This document shows positions 50,496 to 58,618 of a stretch of DNA of 64,000 bases, in pieces; within the stretch, counting starts at the first letter, position 1, and each line of letters starts with the position of its first letter. The translations under genes were made by a program, and so were the position numbers. The stretch comes from Actinoplanes palleronii (lineage in GTDB: Bacteria; Actinomycetota; Actinomycetes; Mycobacteriales; Micromonosporaceae): assembly GCF_016862315.1 (NCBI RefSeq), contig NZ_BOMS01000009.1:231745-295744 (forward strand), read 5' to 3'. The notes beneath the pieces are model-generated. The model saw only the letters and a list, made by a program, of their open reading frames with translations. It was not told where the DNA came from and ran no database searches.

Positions 50496-51515
50496 GTGAA
50501 GAGAGCCACGATCGCGGACATCGCCCGCCTGGCCGGCGTGTCCAAGAGCCAGGTTTCGTACGCGGTGAACGGCCGCCCCGGCGTCGCGGAACCGACCCGG
50601 CAGCGGATCCTCGCCATCGCCGAGGAGGCGGGCTTCCGGGCGAACAGCTCCGCGCGTGCCCTGGCCGGCGGGCCGTCCCGGGTCGTCGGGCTCGCCCTGC
50701 GGCGACCGGCGCAGACCCTCGCGGTCGAGCCGTTCTTCATGGAGCTGGTCGGTGGCCTGGAGGCCGAGCTGTCCGCCCACGGGTTCACGCTGCTGCTGCA
50801 GATGGTCGCCGACGAGCGCGCGGAAACCGCCCTCTACCAGCAGTGGGCCGGCGACCGCCGGGTCGACGGCGTGCTCATCTGCGACACCCGTGTCGACGAC
50901 GGGCGACCGGCCCTGGTCACCGGGCTCGCCCTGCCGGCGGTCGTGATCGGGCCACCCGTCCCCGGCGGGTCACCACCCAGCGTCTGGTCCGACGACGCCC
51001 GGCCGATGACCGAGGCCGTGGCATACCTCGCCGCCCTCGGCCACCGGCGGATCGCCCGGATCGCCGGGCTGCGCGAGCTCGCGCACACCGCGGTCCGCAC
51101 CGCGGCGTTCGAGCGGATCTGCGCCGAGCGCGGGCTCACCGAGACCATGCTGCGGTGGACCGACTACACCGCCGCGAGCGGCGCCGACGCCACCCGCGAG
51201 CTGCTCGCCACCGCGCGACGGCCCACCGCCCTGATCTACGACAACGACATCATGGCGGTCGCCGGGCTGGCCGTGGCGCAGGAGCTGGGCCTCGCCGTAC
51301 CCATGGATCTGTCCGTGATCGCCTGGGACGACTCGCCGATCTGTGCGCTCGTGCACCCCACGCTGACCGCGCTCGCCCACGACATCGGTGCCTACGGCGC
51401 CCAGGCCGCCCGCCGGCTGCTGGGCCTGCTGGCCGGCCAGCCGATCACCACCGGCCCGGCCGAGCCCGCGCACCTCGTCCCGCGCGGCAGCACCGCACCG
51501 CCGCCGGCCGGATGA
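50496..51515 (+). CDS. LacI family transcriptional regulator
   Basis: A 339-aa protein, GTG start. The N-terminal HTH is TIADIARLAGVSKSQVSYAV with the hinge RPGVAEPTRQRILAIAEEAG. The sugar-binding periplasmic-type domain follows, with RVDGVLICDTRV and PMDLSVIAWDDSPICALVHP. It is encoded between the mannanase and a second LacI gene, and probably senses mannan-derived oligosaccharides, but its operator cannot be assigned. The last 14 codons and the stop are the first copy of a 50-bp tandem duplication. Confidence 0.93.
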   Translation: MKRATIADIARLAGVSKSQVSYAVNGRPGVAEPTRQRILAIAEEAGFRANSSARALAGGPSRVVGLALRRPAQTLAVEPFFMELVGGLEAELSAHGFTLLLQMVADERAETALYQQWAGDRRVDGVLICDTRVDDGRPALVTGLALPAVVIGPPVPGGSPPSVWSDDARPMTEAVAYLAALGHRRIARIAGLRELAHTAVRTAAFERICAERGLTETMLRWTDYTAASGADATRELLATARRPTALIYDNDIMAVAGLAVAQELGLAVPMDLSVIAWDDSPICALVHPTLTALAHDIGAYGAQAARRLLGLLAGQPITTGPAEPAHLVPRGSTAPPPAG

Positions 51516-51573
51516 CCGCCTGCCTCGTCCCGCGCGGCAGCACCGCGCCGCCGCCGGCCGGATGACCGCCTGC
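51474..51573 (+). repeat. 50-bp tandem duplication at the LacI 3' end
   Basis: Unit 1 (51474-51523) and unit 2 (51524-51573) are identical except for one base. Unit 1 contains the last codons and TGA of the LacI gene; unit 2 repeats them outside the gene. It is most likely a recent slippage duplication or an assembly artefact. Confidence 0.9.
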
Positions 51574-51639
51574 CGGTGGTTACGATGAGGCGCTGACGGC
51601 GCACGCCGGCGGAAACAGGGTGCAGATCCGGGGAGAGGC

Positions 51640-52647
51640 ATGGTCCGGCCGGCCACGATGACCGATATCGCCCAGCGCGCCGGTGTGTCCCGCGTGGCCG
51701 TCTCGTACGCGCTCAACGACCGCCCCGGCGTGTCGGACGAGCTGCGGGCCCGGATCAAACAGATCGCTCTGGATCTCGGTTTCACCGCCAGCATCTCCGC
51801 CCGGGCCATCCACGGCGCAGCCGCCCACGCCATCGGCCTGGTGATGCGCCGGCCCACCCCGGAGCTGAGCGCCGAGGTCTTCCGGCGGGAGCTGATCAGT
51901 GGTATCCAGGCCACCCTGGCCGCCGAGGGTTACGGCCTGGCCCTGCAGTTCGCGGACACCGCCGACCAGGAAGTGGCCATCTACCAGGGCTGGGACGCGG
52001 AGCGCCGGGTCGACGGCGTCCTGCTCTTCGACCACCGGGTCGACGACCCCCGGCTGCCGGTGCTGTCCACCCTGGACCTGCCGGTGGTGGTCATGGCACC
52101 GCCGGAGGCCGCCTATCCGGCCTTCAGCTACGTGTGGTCCGACGAGGCCCCCGCCGCCACGCAGCTCGTCGGCCACCTGCGCGACCGTGGGCACCGCCGC
52201 TTCGCCCGGGTCAGCGGCCCGGAGTCGTTGCTGCACACCCAGCGCCGCACCACGGCGATCGCGGTGGCCGCCGAGGCCGCCGGGCTGACCTGGACGACCG
52301 TGGCCGCCGACTACACCGGCTCCGCGGGCGCGCGCGCCACCCGCCGGCTGCTCAGCGCCCGGGAGCGCCCGACCGCCGTCGTCTTCGACAACGACCTGAT
52401 GGCCGTGGCCGCCCTGAGCGTGGCCCGGGAGATGGGCCTGGACGTCCCCGGGCAACTCTCGATCATCGCCGGGGAGGACTCCGTGCTCTGCCGCACCGTC
52501 CGGCCGGCGGTGACCGTCCTGCGGCGCGACATCGTCGGCTACGGACGCACCTGCACCACGACCCTGCTGTCGCACATCGCCGACGGGCAACCGTTGAGCA
52601 GGCAACTCCCGGACGCGACGCTCGTCCTGCGGGCGTCGTCCCGGTGA
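51640..52647 (+). CDS. LacI family transcriptional regulator, second copy
   Basis: A 335-aa protein, ATG after Shine-Dalgarno ggggagagg. HTH TMTDIAQRAGVSRVAVSYAL with hinge RPGVSDELRARIKQIALDLG; sugar domain with RVDGVLLFDHRV and QLSIIAGEDSVLCRTVRPAV. The arrangement and several motifs match the upstream LacI gene, so the two are diverged paralogues that probably regulate related sugar genes. Convergent with the diguanylate cyclase gene, four bases apart. Confidence 0.93.
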   Translation: MVRPATMTDIAQRAGVSRVAVSYALNDRPGVSDELRARIKQIALDLGFTASISARAIHGAAAHAIGLVMRRPTPELSAEVFRRELISGIQATLAAEGYGLALQFADTADQEVAIYQGWDAERRVDGVLLFDHRVDDPRLPVLSTLDLPVVVMAPPEAAYPAFSYVWSDEAPAATQLVGHLRDRGHRRFARVSGPESLLHTQRRTTAIAVAAEAAGLTWTTVAADYTGSAGARATRRLLSARERPTAVVFDNDLMAVAALSVAREMGLDVPGQLSIIAGEDSVLCRTVRPAVTVLRRDIVGYGRTCTTTLLSHIADGQPLSRQLPDATLVLRASSR

Positions 52648-52651
52648 CTTG

Positions 52652-53713
52652 TCACCGGGCCATCGCCAAGGCGTACGGGCCGTTCCGGGTCCGCTTCGCC
52701 TGATACATCGCGGCGTCGGCCCGGGCGATGAGGTCCTCCGTCCCACCGTCCGGCGACCAGGCGACGCCCACGCTGGCCTCGGGCCGCAGCAGCAGCCCGC
52801 CGGCCTCGACGCCACCGGCCCGCAGCGCCGCGAGCAGGTCGGTGCCGATCCGCTCGGCCCGGCCGGCGTCGGGGACGTCGCGGCAGATGACCACGAACTC
52901 GTCGCCGCCCAGCCGGCCGACCACGCCCGCGGAGGAGATCGCCAGGCGCAGCCGGGTCGCCACGTCGGCCAGCAGACGGTCGCCGGTCGCGTGCCCGTAC
53001 CGGTCGTTGACCTGCTTGAAGCCGTTGAGATCGAGGAAGATCACCGCCGTGCCGGAAGTCCGGTCCGCTCCGGTCACCGCGTCTTGCAGTTCGGCCAGCG
53101 TCGCGCTCCGGTTCAGGCACCCGGTCAGCGCGTCGAAGGTGGCCCGGTGCCGCAGTTCCTCGCGCAGGCGGACCTCCTCGGTGACATCGGCGAGGCAGAT
53201 GATCGCGCCGGTCACCGCACCGGCCTCGTCGGTGAGCGCCCGCAGGTTCGCCCGGATCCGGCGCGCGCCCCTGCCCGGCTCGCGGTGGCCGTACTCGAGG
53301 TCGATGTCGTCGCCGGAACCGAGCACCGCGACGACGGCATCGTCGACGGACGTACGATCGGCCGGCGCGACCGTGTCGAACCGCGCCCCGCCGAACACCT
53401 CGCCGGCCCGCACGCCCATCCGGCGGGCGGCGCGTTCGTTGCGATAGACGATCCGGCGCTCGGTGTCGATCTGCAGGATCGCCTGGGGCAGCGTCTCGGT
53501 GAGCCGGCGCATCAGCTGCTCACCGACACGGACTGCCTCCTGGGCGGCCATCTCGTCGGAGATGTCGAGCATCTCGGCGATCACGCCGGGGCGGTCCGGG
53601 TCGGTGAGATGGTTGTGGTTGGTGATCTCGAACCACACGGGGTGCCCGTCGCGGTGCAGGTGCCGCAGCCTGATCCGGCGTGCCGCACCCGGCGGCGTGT
53701 TCAGCAACTCCAT
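52652..53713 (-). CDS. PAS-GGDEF diguanylate cyclase, 3' part of a frameshifted gene
   Basis: A 353-aa frame. A PAS/PAC end (IRLRHLHRDGHPVWFEITNH), a second PAS domain (about 55-180; LPQAILQIDTERRIVYRNER) and a GGDEF domain (about 190-350) with active motif RLGGDEFVVI, FDALTGCLNR and the substrate helix FLDLNGFKQVNDRYGHATGD. It should make cyclic di-GMP. The region just upstream of its ATG continues in frame as SLDLVHPEDHDRAIAGW, the missing part of the first PAS domain, showing that this ORF and the one at 53701-54255 were a single gene split by a one-base shift near 53761-53790. The ATG at 53713 could still permit reinitiation. Confidence 0.85.
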   Translation of the reverse strand: MELLNTPPGAARRIRLRHLHRDGHPVWFEITNHNHLTDPDRPGVIAEMLDISDEMAAQEAVRVGEQLMRRLTETLPQAILQIDTERRIVYRNERAARRMGVRAGEVFGGARFDTVAPADRTSVDDAVVAVLGSGDDIDLEYGHREPGRGARRIRANLRALTDEAGAVTGAIICLADVTEEVRLREELRHRATFDALTGCLNRSATLAELQDAVTGADRTSGTAVIFLDLNGFKQVNDRYGHATGDRLLADVATRLRLAISSAGVVGRLGGDEFVVICRDVPDAGRAERIGTDLLAALRAGGVEAGGLLLRPEASVGVAWSPDGGTEDLIARADAAMYQAKRTRNGPYALAMAR

Positions 53714-54255
53714 CCAGCCGGCGATCGCCCGGTCGTGGTCCTCGGGATGAACCAGGTCCAGCGAACGCCGGCCGACCAGCCGAGCAGCGGCACCACCTCC
53801 GGGCCGGCCTCCGTGATGACCGCGGTCGGATCCTTGTACATCGTGACCAGACGTGGCCGGACCTGGTCGGAGGGCAGGGAGAGGCCCGCCCGGTGGTCCT
53901 CCATGCCGCTGAGGACGCAGACGTGCACGCCGAGCCGGTGGGTCATGTCGATGAGGTGCAACCGGACCTGCCGGTCCGGCGCGGCGATCGGCCGGACCAG
54001 GTTGTTGGCCACGCCCTCGGCGATCAGCCGGTGCCAGGTGTCGACGGCGATCCGGTGGTCCTCGCCGATCACCAGGCCGAGCGCGGAGGACGGGCCCTCG
54101 ATCGGCCGCAGGCCGGCAGCGGCCAGTTCCTCCGGCAACGTCGTGAAGAGCCCGGCCGCGTCGATCGCCCCGATGAACGCGCCGGGATACTGCGCCAGGG
54201 TGGCGGCCAGCACGCTGTCCCGGCCCGCGGGGTCCATCTTCCGGTCAGCGGCCAT
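53701..54255 (-). CDS. Sensor/PAS N-terminal part of the same frameshifted diguanylate cyclase
   Basis: A 184-aa frame carrying a sensor domain (about 1-135; a PAS-like IDAAGLFTTLPEELAAAGL and a VDTWHRLIAEGVANN helix) and the start of a PAS domain (VTMYKDPTAVITEAGPEVVP). After LLGWSAG the frame turns into non-PAS sequence (VRWTWFIPRTTTGR), while the other frame supplies the expected continuation. One base is missing or extra here. It overlaps the downstream ORF by 13 bp. Confidence 0.65.
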   Translation of the reverse strand: MAADRKMDPAGRDSVLAATLAQYPGAFIGAIDAAGLFTTLPEELAAAGLRPIEGPSSALGLVIGEDHRIAVDTWHRLIAEGVANNLVRPIAAPDRQVRLHLIDMTHRLGVHVCVLSGMEDHRAGLSLPSDQVRPRLVTMYKDPTAVITEAGPEVVPLLGWSAGVRWTWFIPRTTTGRSPAGWSC

Positions 54256-54309
54256 ACCGTCCCGTATCGGCCGGGAGTGCCCGCGGCTGAGAGCTTCCGG
54301 ATCGAGTGA

Positions 54310-55185
54310 TCAGGTGGGTAGGCGCCAGACCTGCCACGCGTTGGTGTTGCCGTCATAGATCTGCAGACCGGTTCCGTTGGCGCGTCTGCCGCCGGGTACG
54401 TCGAGGTACCGGCCTGACTGCGGGTTGCGCAGGTGAGAGCCGGACTCGATCACCCACGCCTGGCCGCCGGAGCCGTTGCAGTCCCACAGCTGGATCGGCG
54501 TACCGTTCGCCGTGCCCTGATCGGTCACGTCGAGGCACTTGCCGAGCGCCCGGATCGTGCCGTCGGCACCGATGGTCCATCGCTGCTGGGGCGATTCATG
54601 GCAACCCCACATTTGTACGGGTGTGCCGTTGGCGGTGACGCCACCCGGGACGTCGACGCAGTTGCCACCCACACCGACGATGGGCCCGGTCCGGGGACCC
54701 GGCGGGGCGGTGGTGACCACGGTCGGACGTGTGCCCCTCCTGGACGGGTGGGTGCTGGTCGCGGTCACGGACGGGCCGGCGTTGGCCGTGGCGCTCGCGA
54801 CGAGCGTGGTCACGGCCGCCGGTCCGGGTGACTCCCGGGGCAGCGCGGCGGCGCCGGGCCACGGGGCTGACCTGCCGGTATTCGGCTGCACCAGCCGGAC
54901 CAGGGCGAACCCGGCCGCAAGGAGCATCGTCACGGCGACGACGGTCAGGGCCAGCGGGCTACGCACCGTGTCGCCGGCCGGCCGGGTCCGGAACGAACGC
55001 GGCCGGCCGGCGGCATCGGACACCCGCTCGTCGCCGTCCGGCGGGCGACGGCGACCGGCGTCGTCGGGCCAGTAGTCGGAGATCCGCGGCCAGGCGAACG
55101 GCGCCGCCGGGGACGGCGGCCCGGCCACGGTGGTGCGCTCGGGCGGCAGGTAGGGGGCGATGCGTGGTGACTTGACCGGCTCCAT
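54310..55185 (-). CDS. Membrane-anchored CBM13 (ricin-B lectin) protein
   Basis: A 291-aa protein. The cytoplasmic N-terminal 75 residues are Pro/Arg/Asp-rich. One membrane helix (about 76-99, PLALTVVAVTMLLAAGFALV) leads to a Ser/Thr-rich stalk and a C-terminal trefoil (about 165-291) with three QxW repeats: NCVDVPGGVTANGTPVQMWG, KCLDVTDQGTANGTPIQLWD and YLDVPGGRRANG. The CBM is strikingly like that of the GH26 enzyme. There is no enzyme domain. It lies 41 bp downstream of the CBM13 esterase gene and could act as a cell-surface sugar sensor or anchor. Confidence 0.85.
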   Translation of the reverse strand: MEPVKSPRIAPYLPPERTTVAGPPSPAAPFAWPRISDYWPDDAGRRRPPDGDERVSDAAGRPRSFRTRPAGDTVRSPLALTVVAVTMLLAAGFALVRLVQPNTGRSAPWPGAAALPRESPGPAAVTTLVASATANAGPSVTATSTHPSRRGTRPTVVTTAPPGPRTGPIVGVGGNCVDVPGGVTANGTPVQMWGCHESPQQRWTIGADGTIRALGKCLDVTDQGTANGTPIQLWDCNGSGGQAWVIESGSHLRNPQSGRYLDVPGGRRANGTGLQIYDGNTNAWQVWRLPT

Positions 55186-55226
55186 CGTGCCTGCCCGAAC
55201 CTCGCTGTCCTTGCTCTCGAATGCGG

Positions 55227-56594
55227 TCAGGCCGTGGGCAGGCGGAACCGTTGGAAGAACTCCCACATGAGGGTGTCGGCGCTGATCTCGTGGGTGACCG
55301 TGCCGTTGCCGTTGTCGACGGACGTGTCCGGCCAGGTGTGGCCGCCGTTCGCCACCGCGTAGAGCACGACGTCCGCCCCCGCGGTGCAACCGCTGTAGAC
55401 GGTTTTCACGACGTGCGCGCTGATCGCGGTGACCGTCGGTCCGGTGGTGCAGCCGTTGATCTGAGCCCAGCGCCGCTGCGCAACCGGAACCGAGTAACGC
55501 CACAACTCCGTGCCGCCGCCCTGGTACGGATTGGTGGCGTCCTGCTCGCCGTGGAAGGCGATCACCGGCATCGGCCGCACCGGCGCGCACGACTGCGGGT
55601 CGGGACGCGAGGTGTCCTGCGGGTCGGGCCGGCCGGCACGCAGCCCGGCGACCGGGGCGATGGCGGCGACGCGGTCGGCACGCTGGCAGGCGAACGCCGA
55701 CATCATCCGGCCGCCGCCGGAGTAGCCGGTGCCGTAGACCCGGCTCGGGTCGGCACACAGCACCGCGGTGGCGGTGGTGATGACCTGGTCGAGGAAGGCG
55801 ACGTCGTCGCGCGCACCGGCCGGGACGGTGCCGACACCGGGAACGTTCCAGGCGAAACCGCTGGCCGCGGGAATGTCGCCGGTGGGCGCCACGACCAGGA
55901 ACTTGCCGGCGTCGGCGGCCGGCTTGATCACGCTGTACTGCAGTTGCTGGCTCCCGGTCATCTGCGTGCCGTGCAGGTCGAGGACCATCGGCAGCCTCGT
56001 GGCCGGCGAGGTGCCGGCGGGAACGTAGACGGTGACCTGGTATTGCCGGCCCGCCAGCGTCACCGGGATCTGGTGCTCGCCGGCGCCGACCGACCGCGTG
56101 CAGCCGCCAGGGGTGCCGCCCGGCAGCACCCAGTCCTGGTTGGTCTGGGAGTTGCAGGCCCAGACCTGGATCTGCGTGCCGTTGGCGCTGGACTGCCCGG
56201 CCGCGTCCAGGCAACGCCCGGTCTCCGGGTTCATCAGACCCTTCGTCGTGGTGTCGTACCGCCACTGCTGGTGGCCGTTGCCGAGGCAGTCCCACAGCTG
56301 CACCTTGGTGCCGTTGGCGTTGACGCCGCCACTGACGTCGAGGCACTTGCCGAGGGCACGGATCGTCCCGTCGTCGGCGACGTTCCACTGCTGGGCGGCG
56401 GTGCCGTTGCAGTCGTACAACTGAATCTTGGTGCCGTTGGCGGTGCCGCCCGCGGCCACGTCGAGGCACTTGCCCGCCAGCCCGGCAACCGGCCCGGCGA
56501 CCGCGGCCGAGGCGGGCAGGCTCACTCCTGCCGTCAGCGCAACGGCGGCCGCCACCACCACGGCAACGGCCCCCGCTCGGGAACGAACCTTCAT
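55227..56594 (-). CDS. Secreted esterase (PHB-depolymerase/feruloyl-esterase-like) with N-terminal CBM13
   Basis: A 455-aa protein, ATG 56594 with Shine-Dalgarno gaggagag. Signal peptide (about 1-32), then a ricin-B trefoil (about 35-165; KCLDVAAGGTANGTKIQLYD, QLWDCLGNGHQQW, QVWACNSQTNQDW). The esterase domain has nucleophile Ser in GTGYSGGGRMM, an oxyanion region DLHGTQMTG, and His in NGGHTWPDT. This matches the LpqC/feruloyl-esterase or PHB-depolymerase family. It should deacylate plant polysaccharides outside the cell. Its promoter carries the 17-bp element also seen before the mannanase. Confidence 0.9.
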   Translation of the reverse strand: MKVRSRAGAVAVVVAAAVALTAGVSLPASAAVAGPVAGLAGKCLDVAAGGTANGTKIQLYDCNGTAAQQWNVADDGTIRALGKCLDVSGGVNANGTKVQLWDCLGNGHQQWRYDTTTKGLMNPETGRCLDAAGQSSANGTQIQVWACNSQTNQDWVLPGGTPGGCTRSVGAGEHQIPVTLAGRQYQVTVYVPAGTSPATRLPMVLDLHGTQMTGSQQLQYSVIKPAADAGKFLVVAPTGDIPAASGFAWNVPGVGTVPAGARDDVAFLDQVITTATAVLCADPSRVYGTGYSGGGRMMSAFACQRADRVAAIAPVAGLRAGRPDPQDTSRPDPQSCAPVRPMPVIAFHGEQDATNPYQGGGTELWRYSVPVAQRRWAQINGCTTGPTVTAISAHVVKTVYSGCTAGADVVLYAVANGGHTWPDTSVDNGNGTVTHEISADTLMWEFFQRFRLPTA

Positions 56595-56640
56595 CAACTC
56601 TCCTCGCCTGGCCGGAACACCCGACAAAACCTAGAACCGA

Positions 56641-56682
56641 GTAAGTTACGACGAAGCTAGGCTCAGCACAGACAGATGTCAA
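56641..56682 (-). promoter_or_regulatory. Promoter/operator of the CBM13-esterase
   Basis: On the minus strand, TTGACA (56682-56677), 17 bases, TAGCTT (56659-56654), a near-consensus housekeeping promoter. Downstream of the -10 lies GTAACTTAC (56649-56641), part of the 17-bp element AGAACCGAGTAAGTTAC shared with the GH26 gene promoter. Confidence 0.65.
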
Positions 56683-56702
56683 TGTCGGAGGAGCGGCGGC
56701 GG

Positions 56703-56957
56703 TCACTCGACCAGGTAGTCGCGCCCCAGCAGGAACACCCTGACCTGCGCGAGCAGGTCGGCCGGCAACCGGCTGCCGTCATCGGTCCACCGGGTGCTGT
56801 TCAGGTAGGTCACGAAGTCGGCCCGCCCCACCCCGAGCGGAATGATCTCGCCAGGCACGGTGGCGTCCCGGCCGTCGATCGACAGCCGCACCCCGCCGCG
56901 AGACGTGCCGACCTGCGTGATTGTCACGGAACCGCGATCAGCGTTCTGCTCCGTCAC
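56703..56957 (-). CDS. Small protein, possible immunity protein
   Basis: An 84-aa protein without signal or membrane segments; begins MTEQNADRGSVTITQVGTSR and contains LSIDGRDATVPGEIIPLGVG. It is the last gene of the T7SS effector operon (stop at 56703; the Sel1-repeat gene ends seven bases upstream of its start). Small size, last position and adjacency to a toxin candidate fit an immunity protein (possibly related to the Imm74 type), but I recognise no family with confidence. Confidence 0.65.
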   Translation of the reverse strand: MTEQNADRGSVTITQVGTSRGGVRLSIDGRDATVPGEIIPLGVGRADFVTYLNSTRWTDDGSRLPADLLAQVRVFLLGRDYLVE

Positions 56958-56963
56958 CCGTGA

Positions 56964-57893
56964 TCAGGCCTTTCCGCGGGTGAGCCGGGCGAGGTTCCTG
57001 GTCGCGTCCTGGTCGCCGAGCGCAGCGGCCTTGCGATACCACTCCTGCGCCCCAGCGGGGTCCTTGCGGCCCTCGGACAGCACACCCAGATTGTTCATCG
57101 CCCGGGTGTCGCCGTGCTCAGCGGCCGTCCGCATCGACGTCTCCGCCGCCGCGTAGTCGCCGCGTTCCGCCTGCGAGATGCCCAGGTCGAAGGCCGCACC
57201 GGGATCGCCCGCCTCGGCGGCCTTCTGGAACCAGTACTCGGCCTGCGTCGCCCGGCCGGCGGCCAGGTCCACCCGGGCCAGGCGGGTCATGGCCGGCACG
57301 TACCCGGCGCCCGCCGCCTTCCACAGCCAGTCGGTGGCCTTGCCGGTGTCACCTCGACGACCGGCCACCAGAGCGAGGTTGAACATCGCCGTCACATCGC
57401 CGGCCTCCGCCGCGCGGTCCAACCAGAGCGAGGCGGCGTCCAGGTCGCCTTCCTCGACCAGCAGATTCGCCAGGTTGGTGACCGCACCCTGCTGGCCGGC
57501 CTCGGCCGCCTGCTGCAGAAGACGCCGCGCCTCCACCCGGTCACCGTCACGCAGCGCGTCGTTGCCGAGGTTGAACGCGGCGTCCGCGTTCCCCGCCTCG
57601 GCGGCCCGGCGGTACCAGCTCTCCGACGCCTCGGCGTTTCCGGCCTCGGCCTCCAGCACACCCAGGTTGAACATGGCGCGGTTCTCGCCGTGCTGGGCCG
57701 CAGCGGAGAACCACTGCCGGGCCTCATCACGGTGGCCTGAGTCGGAGAGCAGCACGCCGGTGACGAACATCGCCTCCGCCGAGCCGGCCTCGGCGGCACG
57801 CCGCAGCAGGTCGTAGGCCTCAGCGTGCTCGCCCCGCTGCGCGTGCTCCAGGGCGAGGCCCACCATCGCCTGCTGGTCGTGCATCTCAGTCAT
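56964..57893 (-). CDS. Sel1-like/TPR repeat protein
   Basis: A 309-aa protein made of eight to nine Sel1-like repeats of about 36 residues. Each contains A-MFNLG or A-AFNLG and a WY/WF-RAAEAG (EARQWFSAAAQHGENRAMFN, ASESWYRRAAEAGNADAAFN, AEYWFQKAAEAGDPGAAFDL). Cytosolic. Its ATG overlaps the ARC-like toxin stop (ATGA), so it is translated with it. Sel1 proteins are scaffolds and are frequent partners of T7SS and T6SS effectors, sometimes as chaperones or immunity-like proteins. Confidence 0.9.
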   Translation of the reverse strand: MTEMHDQQAMVGLALEHAQRGEHAEAYDLLRRAAEAGSAEAMFVTGVLLSDSGHRDEARQWFSAAAQHGENRAMFNLGVLEAEAGNAEASESWYRRAAEAGNADAAFNLGNDALRDGDRVEARRLLQQAAEAGQQGAVTNLANLLVEEGDLDAASLWLDRAAEAGDVTAMFNLALVAGRRGDTGKATDWLWKAAGAGYVPAMTRLARVDLAAGRATQAEYWFQKAAEAGDPGAAFDLGISQAERGDYAAAETSMRTAAEHGDTRAMNNLGVLSEGRKDPAGAQEWYRKAAALGDQDATRNLARLTRGKA

Positions 57894-58609
57894 CGAGAAC
57901 CACTTCTGCTAGGTGCCTGAGGCCCGCGGCTGTACAGGTTTTCTTCCCTGCCGGTCGTGAGATCGATCGCGGTGATGCTCGAGATGTTCGGATTCTTCAT
58001 GAGGGTCTCGAACTCGGTCTCCCAGACGGCGCCGGGACGAACCTGCTCACCGAGGATCACGTGCACCTCACCACTGACCCCGGCAGCGTAACGCTCGGAG
58101 ATCCGGGTCCACGATTCGACGATCGCCGGATCGTCCTTGTCCCAGTCCGGCATCTGAAGCTTGCGCTCCTCGATGAGGCCCTCAAGGGTGGTCATGTCGC
58201 GATCCCGGGCCATCTGCATCGCCGTGTCCGGCCCGGCGTACTCGAAGGTGTCCGGGTCGGAGCCGGTCTGCGTCCGGCCCGACCAGAACACCGCCTCACC
58301 GGGATCGGTCGACACGTCACCGTGGATCGCGTCGTGCGCCAGCTCGGAATCGTCGATCTTGGGACGTCCGGTGGACGAGTCCGTCCCGCCGGTGCTCCCG
58401 CTCGGGGCCGGGGTGCCACCGATGTTCGGCCGGCCGCCGTTCGCACTGCCCTCGATGGTGTCCTGGCCCGCGGACACGTGCTCCGGCGCGGACACCGTGG
58501 TGCTGTACCGGGGCCGGGAGGTGCCGCCGCCGTTCTCGGTCTCCGGCGTTCCCCCGCCCGACGGGTGAGACGAACCGCCGGCGTGCGGGTGGGTCCTGGG
58601 TTTCGCCAT
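57890..58609 (-). CDS. Polymorphic-toxin C-terminal protein with ADP-ribosyl cyclase/CD38-like domain
   Basis: A 239-aa protein. Residues 1-100 are a Gly/Ser/Pro/Thr-rich linker. Residues 105-225 carry the order of motifs of ADP-ribosyl cyclases: VFWSGRTQ (Trp109), TLEGLIEE (Glu143, cf. TLEDTL in CD38), a Trp-containing helix VESWTRISERYAAGVSG (Trp167), and VILGEQVRPGAVWETEFETL (Glu199 or nearby as catalytic Glu). Such enzymes hydrolyse or cyclise NAD. There is no signal peptide. It is in the same reading frame as the upstream WXG-like protein, separated by a single TAA codon and three further codons, so the two may be parts of one toxin. Motif assignment is by eye. Confidence 0.75.
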   Translation of the reverse strand: MAKPRTHPHAGGSSHPSGGGTPETENGGGTSRPRYSTTVSAPEHVSAGQDTIEGSANGGRPNIGGTPAPSGSTGGTDSSTGRPKIDDSELAHDAIHGDVSTDPGEAVFWSGRTQTGSDPDTFEYAGPDTAMQMARDRDMTTLEGLIEERKLQMPDWDKDDPAIVESWTRISERYAAGVSGEVHVILGEQVRPGAVWETEFETLMKNPNISSITAIDLTTGREENLYSRGPQAPSRSGSR

Positions 58610-58618
58610 CGTCCGCGG

